A program made the translations under genes and the position numbers. From Paenibacillus hunanensis (GTDB lineage Bacteria; Bacillota; Bacilli; Paenibacillales; Paenibacillaceae): a stretch of 64,000 nt of DNA. Numbering within the stretch: the first letter of the stretch is position 1; each line of letters starts with the position of its first letter. Location of the stretch: NCBI RefSeq assembly GCF_014645615.1, contig NZ_BMMB01000002.1:62001-126000 (forward strand), in the 5' to 3' direction. Positions 55,077 through 64,000 of this stretch are shown one piece after another. Under the pieces are notes generated by a model that worked only from the letters and a program-made list of their open reading frames with translations, did no database searches and was not told the origin of the DNA.

Positions 55077-55129
55077 TCTCAGTGAAGGTATGACTACCTT
55101 CTATGGTTTAGCTTGTAATATCAGACATA

Positions 55130-57424
55130 TTACTTGCTGTTTACTGTTACAGTTTTAGCTGCAGCATCGTATTGGATTACTGCATCCAGAGCTTTACCAA
55201 CCCATGCGATAGGCAGTACAGTACGGTTAGCTTTAGTTACTGCTTTAACGTCCATGTTGATTGTGGAACCGTTAATTGTCAGTTGGTTAGTGTTCAGTTT
55301 CAGCTGAACTACACGATCACCTTTGATCATTGTAACAACAGAAGTCGCTTTGTCGAACAGGATGTTCGCTTGGGATACGCCCAGAGCTTCTGCTACATAA
55401 CGAACTGGCAGGTAAGTGCGGCCGTTTTCAACGTAAGGAGCAACTTCAGCAGTACGAGTTTGACCGTTTACAGTGTAAGCAGTGCTACCGATTGTGTAGA
55501 TAGCTGTTACAGCGTTGTCAGTCTCACCAGCTGGTGCAGTACCGATTGTAGCGATAGCTGCTTTAGCTGCGTATTTGTAGCTGGATTTCCAAGTGTCGGC
55601 TACATCGCCAGCACCGTGGTATGCAGTGTAAGCTGCGCCGTCGCCTTGTACTTTAGCAACGATGTCGCCTTGTGGTACAGTACGGTCGATACGCAGGTTA
55701 ACGCCGCTAACAGTAATTGTGCTTGCAGTTGCGCTCTCGCTATCTACGTAGAAAGTCAGAACACCTTGAGTACCGCTGTTGTTGTAAGTGTCAACGGATA
55801 CGTTACGGATACGCAGATCGCCACCAGTTACGGATACAGTTGGAGTGGAACCGAAAGTCACGCCAGCTGGCAGGAGAACTTGAACTTGACCAGTACCATC
55901 GTCAGTCAGTGCACCAGCAGCGCCTTCTTTGATCATCAGATCGCCGATAGAAGCATTGTCAGTACCGATTGCAATGTTGTAAGTTGCGTTAGTTGCAGTC
56001 AGGGATACGCCAGATACTGCTGTTGCCAGTTTAACTGTACCAGTCAGACCTTGGCTACCTGCTACTGTAGCGTTCAGATCACCAGTGAAACCTGGTTGAA
56101 CTGCTACTTCAACATCTTTCAAAGTGATAGAACCAGCTTTGTTAGAAGTGTTTTGACTTGGGAAAGTCAGTTTTAGAGTACGACCATCCGTACCAGTATA
56201 ATCGATAGTTGGACGAACCAGACCATTAGCAGTATCAATGGAACCAGTTGTAACATTTCCTACATTTTCGCCACCATCATAAACTGACTGCCAACGAGCA
56301 CCTTCTGGTAGTTGCAGAGTTACAGTGCGTCCAGCGATGAAAGATCCGGCAACGGATTCTTTAACTACTACATTACCAATTTTTTGCTCATCTTGACCAG
56401 CTACTACAGTAGTTGGAGAAGCAACTGTTACACCACCACCGTATTGACCATAAGTACCAACTACCAGAGAAGATACATTGGAAGAAGAACTACCACTAAC
56501 TGTAGCTGTTACATCGCCTTCTTTAACTTTATCTTCGTCTTGCACTGTAAATGTCAGTGGCAGATCGAAAGAAGAAGCTGTGTTAGAAATTGATTTTGCA
56601 GAGATTGTAGCTGTATCACCATCAAAAGATACGTTCACATCTTCGTTTGTAAGTACACCATACAAAGAAGTAGCTGTACCACGGGAAGACCACTCGAAAC
56701 CGGATGGAAGTTTCAATTTAACTGCATTACCTGTTTTAAGGGAAGCAGCTACAGATTCAGTAAGACGAAGTGTAAAACCAAAGTCGTCGCTACTGGATTG
56801 TGTATCACGAGCTTCCAAAGCTACTTGACCGGAAGATACTACAGTAGCAACTTTAACATTACCAGTTGGAAGACCACTGTTTGGCGATGCGGAGAAACTT
56901 ACATTAACATCTCCAGAACTAGGACCAGTAGAAATAATACCGTTCAGGTTCAAGAACAACTCTACATCATCAGAATTGTTTGTACCAGTAATTGTGATTT
57001 GAGCACTTTTGTTATCATTGCTAATTTTAGCAACGGAAACAGAAGTAATACCGCTTCTACCTACGCCACCGCGCAGTTGGTAAGTGTTTTGTCCAACCGT
57101 TGGAGTAGCTGTATCAGCTAAAGAAGTGAAATCTTGATCATTGCGGAATTCAAATCCTTGTGGAAGAGTGAAAGTCAGTGTTTGGCTTCCACCTTTAAGA
57201 GTGAATTGGTCAACATTCACTTTTACACGACCAAGTTGTGTATATTGATTATCTGTTGGATTAGCTGGAGTAGAATCTGTGTTCAGTGTTGGAACGTTGT
57301 AAACATCGAAAGAACCGGATGCATGTGCTGCTGTTGGAGCCAGTACACCTGCAACTGGAGCGATACCAGCCAGCAGAGCTGCGCTTGCTGCTACGTTAAT
57401 AACTTTTTTAGTAGACTTTTTCAT
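55130..57424 (-). CDS. Abundant secreted surface protein with copper-amine-oxidase-N-like C-terminus
   Basis: 764 residues. Signal peptide MKKSTKKVINVAASAALLAGIAPVAG with probable cleavage after AHA (about residue 36). The bulk (about 40-640) is beta-rich, Ser/Thr/Val/Gly-dominated and nearly free of cysteine, with several similar modules (SVAASLKTGNAVKLKLPSGF; SVAGSFIAGRTVTLQLPEG; GAAGALTDDGTGQVQVLLPAG). The last 115 residues form a copper-amine-oxidase-N-like domain (ENGRTYLPVRYVAEALGV). Uniform codon choice, a strong ribosome binding site (AAGGAGG), a long leader and two promoter-like elements suggest very high expression, as for an S-layer or matrix protein. No SLH repeats. Function not known. 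Confidence 0.85.
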   Translation of the reverse strand: MKKSTKKVINVAASAALLAGIAPVAGVLAPTAAHASGSFDVYNVPTLNTDSTPANPTDNQYTQLGRVKVNVDQFTLKGGSQTLTFTLPQGFEFRNDQDFTSLADTATPTVGQNTYQLRGGVGRSGITSVSVAKISNDNKSAQITITGTNNSDDVELFLNLNGIISTGPSSGDVNVSFSASPNSGLPTGNVKVATVVSSGQVALEARDTQSSSDDFGFTLRLTESVAASLKTGNAVKLKLPSGFEWSSRGTATSLYGVLTNEDVNVSFDGDTATISAKSISNTASSFDLPLTFTVQDEDKVKEGDVTATVSGSSSSNVSSLVVGTYGQYGGGVTVASPTTVVAGQDEQKIGNVVVKESVAGSFIAGRTVTLQLPEGARWQSVYDGGENVGNVTTGSIDTANGLVRPTIDYTGTDGRTLKLTFPSQNTSNKAGSITLKDVEVAVQPGFTGDLNATVAGSQGLTGTVKLATAVSGVSLTATNATYNIAIGTDNASIGDLMIKEGAAGALTDDGTGQVQVLLPAGVTFGSTPTVSVTGGDLRIRNVSVDTYNNSGTQGVLTFYVDSESATASTITVSGVNLRIDRTVPQGDIVAKVQGDGAAYTAYHGAGDVADTWKSSYKYAAKAAIATIGTAPAGETDNAVTAIYTIGSTAYTVNGQTRTAEVAPYVENGRTYLPVRYVAEALGVSQANILFDKATSVVTMIKGDRVVQLKLNTNQLTINGSTINMDVKAVTKANRTVLPIAWVGKALDAVIQYDAAAKTVTVNSK

Positions 57425-57752
57425 AACCTTTTTTTCTCCTCCTTGAATATCATAAACATTATTTTTGTTTGTTTGTTTGTTATGGATTTTATTACTCATG
57501 TTGTTACACCCCCTTCCCGAGTATAAGCAAATCCCATTGTATGATGATATCTGTGAAAATCACAGAAAATCGTAACCGGAACATTCGCCAATCAGAAGAC
57601 CGCAGTGTCCAATGGTATTATACACTTGCGCCAATGATGCCGTAAAGACATTTTTTCACATCGGGATTGTTGAATATTCCATTAGGGTTCATTGTCATTC
57701 AACAACCTGTTAGCATGTTTTTTGCCGTCATTTCATCAGGTTCGTATATATA

Positions 57753-57778
57753 GACGCAGGGTTTCTTTAAAAGTTGCA
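57753..57778 (-). promoter_or_regulatory. ECF-sigma-type promoter element 1
   Basis: TGCAAC (57773-57778), 16 bp, CGTC (57753-57756), followed by TATATA, on the minus strand, about 330 bp before the surface-protein ATG. TGCAAC with CGTC is the pattern of extracytoplasmic-function sigma promoters in Bacillota. Confidence 0.6.
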
Positions 57779-57975
57779 GTGCCTTCAAAAATTTTTTTGG
57801 CACAACCTTATTAATCTTACTATACTTTTAAAGAGATTACCAACTTCGCCCACTCACCCGTAACTGCAAGCTACTTTTTAATAACTCTAAGTAGTACCTA
57901 AACAGGTTTGTTGTTCTTTAAACACTTGGGCTCAGGAGAACTTTTAGTGCTGCTCTCGCTGTTTCCAAACTTATA

Positions 57976-58002
57976 GACGCAGGGTGTTGCAAAAAGGTTG
58001 CA
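57976..58002 (-). promoter_or_regulatory. ECF-sigma-type promoter element 2
   Basis: TGCAAC (57997-58002), 17 bp, CGTC (57976-57979), followed by TATAAG, on the minus strand. It repeats element 1 (shared core CCCTGCGTCTATA) 223 bp further upstream. The rest of 57425-58142 contains no gene; it is an AT-rich leader region. Confidence 0.6.
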
Positions 58003-58142
58003 GGGTTTTTAAAGTTTTTTTGATTTTTTATAAATTCAATGATTATACAGATCTAAAAAACACCTAAAACCCTTGATATAACAGCGTTTTTTCATTTCTA
58101 AACTTCATCAAAATATATTTGCGAAATCTTCTGGAATAATAA

Positions 58143-58176
58143 AAAGAGCGTTCACCTTTGTAGATGAACGCTCTTT
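58143..58176 (-). terminator. Terminator of the SLH-protein gene
   Basis: AAAGAGCGTTCA (58143-58154) and TGAACGCTCTTT (58165-58176) are perfect 12-bp arms; extra A residues on the left give a U-run in the transcript. It lies about 40 bp past the stop. Confidence 0.9.
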
Positions 58177-58216
58177 CCTTTAACTCTATTACTAGATTGA
58201 AGTTATATCTTATCCT

Positions 58217-61200
58217 TTACATCTTCGGCAGCTTTTTATCACTGATCATGACTTTAGCCAGAATTACAGCTGTATCAGAGCGCAGCATTTTGGCTGTCGG
58301 AGTAAAGTTGAAGCCTTTTGTTGAATCGCCATCAATCGCGGATCCATTGATGAAGCCTTTTTTCGCTACAGCTAGAACAGAAGCTCTTGCATAGCGATCA
58401 ACTGTGCTTGCATCTTTGAAGATCTTTTGCAGGCCTGCATCGATTTTGGTCTGATCGGTTTCCAGCTTGAGGTTCAATGCTTTGGCAATAATAACTGCCG
58501 CATCCTGACGACTGATATTTTCACCTGGGCTGAACACCTGTGGCTGTGTACCACGAACAAAGCCGGCACGGGCTGCTGTTTCAATATAACGATAATCATA
58601 TAATGCATCAGGGAGAATCTGTGAATCATTACTACTCACATCAATAAAGTGCTTAGGTCCCTGGAAGTCAAACGGCATTTCTTTCGCTCTTACAATTGCA
58701 CGAGTGAACTCACCACGTGTTACATATTGGTCTGCACCAAACGAGCTATCTGGATCTGTCGCCTTCATAATACCTTTAGCAAACAGAGCTTCCATATAGT
58801 CACGCGCATAATTGTGCTGAACAATGTCGGTATAAGAATAGCTGAGCTTAGCAACTACATAATAACCGAAGCGATCAAAAGGTACAGTCACAGTATGACT
58901 CTTTGCGTTCACTACCCCACCGATATCTTCCCATTGACCAGAGCTGTTACCCAGCGAGCGGTCGAAGAAGAATACGGTGATCAGTTTACCCGCGTCTTCA
59001 GCTACGTTATCCGAGTAAGACAGTGTCAGTGTTCCGCGTTTCGATGGAACCAGCTCATTGCGTGGATCGCGCTCGTAGAAGCTAGGTACGGTAGAATCGG
59101 ACGGTTGATATGGATCTTGTCCCATTTTAACAGGATCATAATCTTGAGGTGTATCAAGATTATCTGCTAGACCTGGGTCGATCCAAAAAACTGGACTACT
59201 TTTTACAAAGTGATTATTAAATTGGTTCACAAAAATTTGTTGTCCTACTTTGAACTTCTGATCCATATTAGTAGGAACTTGCTCGAAGTTATAGCGGTTA
59301 ATAACTCCATCCTGGCTATTACCAATACCGAATAAAAGCGTATTGCCTGAGAATACTTCATTTTTACGTTGATCTTCAGCAGTTGTACCAATATCTCTAC
59401 GAATCAGGTTCGTACCAGATGGGAATTTAAGACTAACATCGCCATCAAATACTTTGGCGGAGTTTTTCATATCCATCATGAATTGTGCGCCTGGAATATT
59501 CGTAGGTACATACTTAACAATAATCTGATCCTTGATTTGTTGACCGGCAATTGTAACTACAATTGGAATCTTAGTTTCTTTATTTGGTTTTAAATCACGA
59601 ACGGTTACTTTATAAGCATCTGGGTATTCCGGAGGGTTACCATTGGCTTTGCCGCTAGGATCTGTATAGAAAGGTGCTTTTGTAGCTGTTTCTTTATTAA
59701 TAACAACAGAAGTAGCATTCTTTGAATTAATAACTACATCAATAAAATTACTGTTTGTTAGTTTTTGCGCTTCTACTGGACGAGCGATAATATACGTATC
59801 AGTTTGTTTGCTGATCTCCATACGAGCCGACGTACTTGGTCCACCTGTACCCGTGTTATAAACAGTAAAGTTATATACCACTGGACTGTTATCATCTGGA
59901 ACAGCTTGTCCTCTAAGGATGAAAGAGAATGACTGCTTACTATAATCATAAAATACGCTTAAATTATTTGAAGCACTGGCTTTGTCGTTAATTACATCCC
60001 CAGTAGTGGAATTAAAGCGTTGATCCAAACTCCAAGTAGCTACTGTACTTCCGTCGGATTTGGTGACTTTCAAAATATAATTCGCCGGAGTGATCGAATT
60101 CAATCCACTCTCTACAGCTGTTTTCGTAGTACCCAAATCCACAAAATCAAACGTACCATAAACATTAAAGTTCTTTTCTTTTGTCGTAAATACAGTGCCA
60201 TTTGCTGTGAAAGCAGCATCTCTAGCAGTAGGAATAGCATCACTACCACCTGTATATTTGAATGGGAAAATTCCTAAGGTCGTATCTACAGGAATAACAG
60301 GTACATCTGTAGGTACAAGATTAATCTTCACCGATAGTTCATAGGATGTTTTATCCGTTTTAAATACTAATTTGATAGTATTCTCACCAGAAAACATTGC
60401 TTTATAAGCCGAACTAATATCTTGAATTTTAAAATTCGGATCGTTGGCGTTACCACTTGCTGGCACTAACGGTATAAGCGTGTTATTGACGTAAAAGAAT
60501 ACCGTTTGCTTATTCGCACCATTATCTGCATAGCGAATATCCGTAGCCACAGTTACATTTTGTAGTTTACCAGAGAAACTATCCAATGTGCCTGCAACGA
60601 TTCTCGTGTCAGCACCCGCTACATTCTGACTATTCTGAATGACCATACCATCATATGCTTTATTAAAACTTGCATATGGACCAAATAAAACATTAATTGT
60701 TGCTGGAACTTCTGGTGTATTTGCAACAAGATTGCCTTGTGCATCACTTTTAGCACCTGTGAAATACAATGTCTGCGTACCATTCACAGGAACTTTAGTC
60801 AATTTATAAAGCAATCTTTGCATACGTTGCGAATTTCCATTAACCGTTTGTACAACTGATTCAGATTTAATGAATTCAATTGTTGGCTTGTCTGTAGACT
60901 CTTTTCCTGTAGCATCCACTACTTTGCTAATATTCAGTTTCGTATTGCTATCACCATTGACCACAAAAACTTCCAAAGCAGTCGGTAATGAGAAAATATT
61001 AGCTCCATCTAATGTAGTGCCATTCATACCACTAGCTGAATCAGCGCTTGTATTTGCAGTATAACCTGACAAATAATTCACCTTATAAATGTAAGATGCA
61101 GCGCTATTTCTCAGTGTTAATCCAATACCACTGCTAGAACTACCATTTGCTACAATAGCAAGATTAATTCCTTTATCATAGTTAAACGTACGTGATGAAT

Positions 61201-62251
61201 CTTCAGGAATTGTATACTGCAGTGTGGCATATGCTGTCGTACTTTCTGCAGCAATTTTTGTAGCCGCTGTAGTTCCAGTATATGTTGATCCGCTTGCTAC
61301 ACCAGCTCCGCTAAAAGTATAGCTGATATAATTACTCAGATCATCTGGAAGAGCACCATTTGTAAGAGGTACAACGACTTTACCAGTTACACTAAATGTA
61401 TTTTTAGAAACAGTAAAGTCTGGAAATGAAGCTAGATCAGAAGATTTATTGGAATCGCTATTAGCATACGTATCATAGAACGTAGTCAGACCATTATAGA
61501 ACGTAACTTCGCGTGTTGTTTCCAGCACCTGTGTTCCGTTAATTGCCTGAATCGTCAGTGTATTTTTACCGAGCTTCAATGCGATTGGTGCCACGGTAAA
61601 TTGATAATTGTTCGCGCTTGAAACAATCGCTGTACGGCTGTTACCACCGTTAACGAGTACAGTCACTTTTGTCGCGTTTGGTGCAGAACCGCTCAGCGAC
61701 ATATTGGCTGTTTGTTGTCCGTCATTAATTCCACCTTTGGCTGCTGTCAGTACAACTGGCGTATTTTCTTTCAGCGCAACGGTATCGTTATCCAGTACGC
61801 CTGTTAAGTTATAAATAGTAGGTCCATCACGGTACTCTACATAAATGGACTCTGCAACTTGAGAGGAAACGCCTTGCGTTGCTTTAAACGTAATACGGTT
61901 CAAACCTGCAAACAGAGGAATATCGGAGATTGTCAGGCTTGATCCACCAGTAGTGCTTGCAGTAATATTGCCACTCAATCCTTTATTAGAATTGATAACA
62001 GTAACAGTATCACCGTTTTTAGAAATTTGCTCGACATCATACGAAATCGAGTTTGCGTTAATGTTACTGTAGCTACCTGTCACCGTAAGACGATCGCTGT
62101 TAGCGATACGCGGTGTAGAGATATCATACTGTTCATTCGGAAAAATGAAAAAGTTGCCTGTTGCTGCCTGTGCCACATTACCGCCAATTCCTTGAGGCAA
62201 AAGGCCAGCCAACAAGACTACCGCCAATAGCATCGATAGTAATTTCTTCAA
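58217..62251 (-). CDS. Large SLH-domain cell-surface protein
   Basis: 1,344 residues. It starts at TTG 62251 (MKKLLSMLLAVVLLAGLLPQ, signal peptide, cleavage probably after VAQA) with GAGGAGG 9 bases upstream; the longer open frame has no support. About 1,100 residues of repeated beta-sandwich-like, Thr/Asn/Ser-rich segments follow (for example GSYSNINANSISYDV; GTLDSFSGKLQNVTV; VYGTFDFVDLGTTKT). The last 200 or so residues hold three SLH-type repeats (MEALFAKGIMKATDPDSSFGADQYVTRGEFTRAI; AGFVRGTQPQVFSPGENISRQDAAV; AKKGFINGSAIDGD...LRSDTAVILA) that should bind a pyruvylated wall polymer. Probably a surface-layer or adhesion protein. Confidence 0.88.
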   Translation of the reverse strand: MKKLLSMLLAVVLLAGLLPQGIGGNVAQAATGNFFIFPNEQYDISTPRIANSDRLTVTGSYSNINANSISYDVEQISKNGDTVTVINSNKGLSGNITASTTGGSSLTISDIPLFAGLNRITFKATQGVSSQVAESIYVEYRDGPTIYNLTGVLDNDTVALKENTPVVLTAAKGGINDGQQTANMSLSGSAPNATKVTVLVNGGNSRTAIVSSANNYQFTVAPIALKLGKNTLTIQAINGTQVLETTREVTFYNGLTTFYDTYANSDSNKSSDLASFPDFTVSKNTFSVTGKVVVPLTNGALPDDLSNYISYTFSGAGVASGSTYTGTTAATKIAAESTTAYATLQYTIPEDSSRTFNYDKGINLAIVANGSSSSGIGLTLRNSAASYIYKVNYLSGYTANTSADSASGMNGTTLDGANIFSLPTALEVFVVNGDSNTKLNISKVVDATGKESTDKPTIEFIKSESVVQTVNGNSQRMQRLLYKLTKVPVNGTQTLYFTGAKSDAQGNLVANTPEVPATINVLFGPYASFNKAYDGMVIQNSQNVAGADTRIVAGTLDSFSGKLQNVTVATDIRYADNGANKQTVFFYVNNTLIPLVPASGNANDPNFKIQDISSAYKAMFSGENTIKLVFKTDKTSYELSVKINLVPTDVPVIPVDTTLGIFPFKYTGGSDAIPTARDAAFTANGTVFTTKEKNFNVYGTFDFVDLGTTKTAVESGLNSITPANYILKVTKSDGSTVATWSLDQRFNSTTGDVINDKASASNNLSVFYDYSKQSFSFILRGQAVPDDNSPVVYNFTVYNTGTGGPSTSARMEISKQTDTYIIARPVEAQKLTNSNFIDVVINSKNATSVVINKETATKAPFYTDPSGKANGNPPEYPDAYKVTVRDLKPNKETKIPIVVTIAGQQIKDQIIVKYVPTNIPGAQFMMDMKNSAKVFDGDVSLKFPSGTNLIRRDIGTTAEDQRKNEVFSGNTLLFGIGNSQDGVINRYNFEQVPTNMDQKFKVGQQIFVNQFNNHFVKSSPVFWIDPGLADNLDTPQDYDPVKMGQDPYQPSDSTVPSFYERDPRNELVPSKRGTLTLSYSDNVAEDAGKLITVFFFDRSLGNSSGQWEDIGGVVNAKSHTVTVPFDRFGYYVVAKLSYSYTDIVQHNYARDYMEALFAKGIMKATDPDSSFGADQYVTRGEFTRAIVRAKEMPFDFQGPKHFIDVSSNDSQILPDALYDYRYIETAARAGFVRGTQPQVFSPGENISRQDAAVIIAKALNLKLETDQTKIDAGLQKIFKDASTVDRYARASVLAVAKKGFINGSAIDGDSTKGFNFTPTAKMLRSDTAVILAKVMISDKKLPKM

Positions 62252-62582
62252 AATAATGTTCCTCCTCTTGTTCCGCTCACAGCTTTGGTTCTGTATGGCG
62301 GGCTTAACCTGTCTATCCTTTTTATCGGCAAGGATAGTATAGATTTTAATAAAATTAGGAAATTCCAAGAAAAAACATCGTATTCGAATCGCGCAATCGT
62401 TAAGATATGGACAAAATTTTACACTTGCTTTTTTTGCATACTTGCGCAAGCCCAGTCGTAGCGCGGATTGATAATAATGATCGCCTTTCATTCAATTTGA
62501 AGCAAAAGAGAGAAGCGAATACATATATAATAGAAGAAACTCGTTTTATTTTGTTCGTCCCTTCTCTGTTGACACCAAAAAA
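62252..62582. other. Leader and upstream region of the SLH gene
   Basis: No ORF with a plausible start. A perfect 8-bp hairpin CTATCCTT/AAGGATAG (62313-62337) lies 62-86 bases before the SLH-gene start, in its likely leader. No promoter could be assigned with confidence. Confidence 0.45.
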
Positions 62583-62619
62583 GCCTCCGCATCGGTGCTA
62601 TACGCATCGATGTGGAGGC
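62577..62619 (-). terminator. Terminator downstream of the TagO/WecA-type gene
   Basis: GCCTCCACATCG and CGATGCGGAGGC pair with one mismatch on the minus strand and are followed by TTTTTTGG, about 55 bp past the stop. Confidence 0.88.
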
Positions 62620-62672
62620 TTTCCATATCAAGACTTGGTGTTTAGTTTGAAATGGTTGATTGGCAATTTACA

Positions 62673-63800
62673 TTAAGGCTTACTACCACGTGTTGGATCA
62701 GGCTTTACGCGCAGGCGTGCAATAAGATCTAGCAAAGGCCGCTTCGTTTGGCCGACAAGACCGATCAGTTCAGCACCGATCTGCATTACGAACATCATCA
62801 CACAGATGACGGCAAAGGTAACCCAGTTGGCGTCATTCAAAGCTGCCGAAGACTGGATAATTGCCAGTACACCGAAGAATGCTGCGATTCCGTAGATCAG
62901 CAATACCGTTTGGCGATGGCTGAGTCCAAGCTCACGCAAGCAATGATGCAGGTGACCTTTATCCGGTGCAAAAATCGGCTTCTTATGTACCCAGCGACGA
63001 ATAATAGCGAAGAACGTATCCGACAAAGGTACGCCGATAATAATCAGCGGTGTAATAAACGAGACGACTGCGATCTGTTTGAACCCTAGCAGGGACAGCA
63101 TCGCAAGACTGAAGCCAAGGAACAAGGAACCCGTATCACCCATGAAAATTTTGGCTGGGTGGAAGTTGAAATACAGGAATCCGACAATCGCGCCTAACAG
63201 CAGTACACAAAGCAGTGCAACTGGATAGTTGCCCATAATCAATGACATCGTAAAAATACTACCGATCGCAATAGCGGAAACACCAGCTGCCAGTCCATCC
63301 AGACCGTCAATCAGGTTAATGGCATTCGTTACACCGACAATCCAGAAGATCGTAAGCGGAATCGAAATCCAGTTTTCCAGAGCGAAATAATTATCCTGAA
63401 AAGGAATATCTACAAAATCAACACGAATACCGTATCCAAATACAACTGTGCATGCAGCGACGAGTTGTCCGATCAGTTTCACTTTGGCTGACAGCTCGAA
63501 GCGGTCATCCAATACACCGATCAGTACAATGATAGAGCCTGCAGTAAAGAAGGCTTTCATGAAATTGGCATCACGGGCAGGAAGATCAAAAGGCAAGAAC
63601 GGCAACACAACCAGAAATGCAATGACTAGAGCTAGGAAAATTCCTAGACCGCCCATACGTGGCATAATACGTGTGTGCACCTTGCGAGCATTCGGAACAT
63701 CAACTGCTCCAATTCGAATCGCAAACCTTTTGACGAGTGGTGTAAGAACAAGCGCCAAAGCGAGCGCCAGCACAAACCCAAGAATACAAACGATTAACAT
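62673..63800 (-). CDS. tagO: Undecaprenyl-phosphate N-acetylaminosugar-1-phosphate transferase (TagO/WecA family)
   Basis: Integral membrane enzyme that starts a lipid-linked cell-wall polymer by moving a sugar phosphate from UDP-GlcNAc to undecaprenyl phosphate. 375 residues, about 10-11 membrane segments. Family motifs: GVLDDRFELSAK, NAINLIDGLDGLAAG, FMGDTGSLFLG and the histidine loop GHLHHCL. It is next to the SLH-protein gene, so it may start the wall polymer to which SLH domains bind. The ATG is preceded by GGGGG at about 11 bases. MraY is excluded by the motif pattern; WecA and TagO cannot be told apart by eye. Confidence 0.92.
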   Translation of the reverse strand: MLIVCILGFVLALALALVLTPLVKRFAIRIGAVDVPNARKVHTRIMPRMGGLGIFLALVIAFLVVLPFLPFDLPARDANFMKAFFTAGSIIVLIGVLDDRFELSAKVKLIGQLVAACTVVFGYGIRVDFVDIPFQDNYFALENWISIPLTIFWIVGVTNAINLIDGLDGLAAGVSAIAIGSIFTMSLIMGNYPVALLCVLLLGAIVGFLYFNFHPAKIFMGDTGSLFLGFSLAMLSLLGFKQIAVVSFITPLIIIGVPLSDTFFAIIRRWVHKKPIFAPDKGHLHHCLRELGLSHRQTVLLIYGIAAFFGVLAIIQSSAALNDANWVTFAVICVMMFVMQIGAELIGLVGQTKRPLLDLIARLRVKPDPTRGSKP

Positions 63801-64000
63801 TTGGCTTTTCGACCCCCAATTTATCTCACGGAGCCAATTATACTCCGTTCGAATCTAAACACCAAGCTTTTTTTGACGATTTTCCAGCTGATTTTGCAAA
63901 AAAAATGATGATTTACTGCACTTTTGTTACACTTTCCTTATCTTTGAGCACTTTTACAGCAAATTTGGGCAGCACAAGCATTCGCTTATAACGGTGTGGC

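Noticed and set aside
55172..56176. Long plus-strand frame (334 codons) opposite the surface-protein gene
   Set aside because: Shadow of a codon-biased gene; Ser/Cys-rich translation without motifs or start signals.
1..64000. tRNA, rRNA, insertion sequences or prophage genes
   Set aside because: None recognised by eye on either strand; no transposase, integrase or tRNA-like cloverleaf was found, though small RNAs could be missed.

Overview
The window looks like chromosomal DNA from a motile, endospore-former-type member of the Bacillota, most likely Paenibacillus or a close relative. The reasons are a CsrA/FliW/FlgM/YvyF/FliDST flagellar set, sigma-D-type promoters, DegS/DegU beside comF, surface proteins with SLH and copper-amine-oxidase-N-like domains, and strong AGGAGG-type ribosome binding sites with frequent GTG and TTG starts. 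No database search was possible, so the genus is an inference. All genes but one run on the minus strand.

Layout by increasing coordinate (transcription mostly runs the other way). (1) 1-8.5 kb: an arginine biosynthesis run, argC-argJ-argB-argD-argF-argG-argH, with argH cut by the window edge. It has a likely sigma-A promoter before argC and structured elements in the argB/argJ and argF/argG gaps. (2) 8.9-12.6 kb: a plus-strand gene of unknown function, a YitT-type membrane protein and a class I/II aminotransferase. A 109-bp perfect-ended inverted-repeat element lies in the gap at 9.6-9.7 kb. (3) 12.9-18.8 kb: prfB with its programmed +1 frameshift, secA, long-form hpf and a cold-shock protein. 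(4) 19.2-32.5 kb: what appears to be one 13-gene operon. It starts with a Maf-type flagellin glycosyltransferase, continues with the six pseudaminic acid enzymes (pseB, pseH, pseF-like, pseG, pseI, pseC) and an extra NAD-sugar epimerase. It ends with an acyl module: acyl carrier protein, FabG-like reductase, acyl-adenylating ligase, LuxE-like acyl-protein synthetase and LuxC-like acyl reductase. (5) 32.6-43.4 kb: late flagellar genes, namely fliT, fliS, fliD, flaG, three near-identical flagellins in tandem, csrA, fliW, flgL, flgK, flgN, flgM and yvyF. (6) 43.7-49.3 kb: comFC, an unusually long comFA, degU and degS. (7) 49.3-63.8 kb: a phosphodiester-glycosidase-family secreted protein, metK, a small secreted Ser/Asn-rich protein, two large surface proteins and a TagO/WecA-type polymer-initiating transferase.

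Regions 4 and 5 read as one system: flagellins are made from sigma-D-type promoters and their leaders carry CsrA-type hairpins. CsrA and its antagonist FliW are encoded next door, FliS/FliT/FliD chaperone and cap the filament, and Maf would transfer CMP-pseudaminic acid made by the pse genes to flagellin. The most novel part is the five-gene LuxC/LuxE/ACP/ligase/reductase module at the end of the pse operon. There is no luciferase, and its product may be an acyl or aldehyde-derived decoration of the flagellar sugar. Other points worth checking are tandem ECF-type promoters before an abundant surface-protein gene, a terminator-like leader before metK with no recognisable S-box, a long nested hairpin immediately before argG, and a perfect 15-bp inverted repeat before secA.
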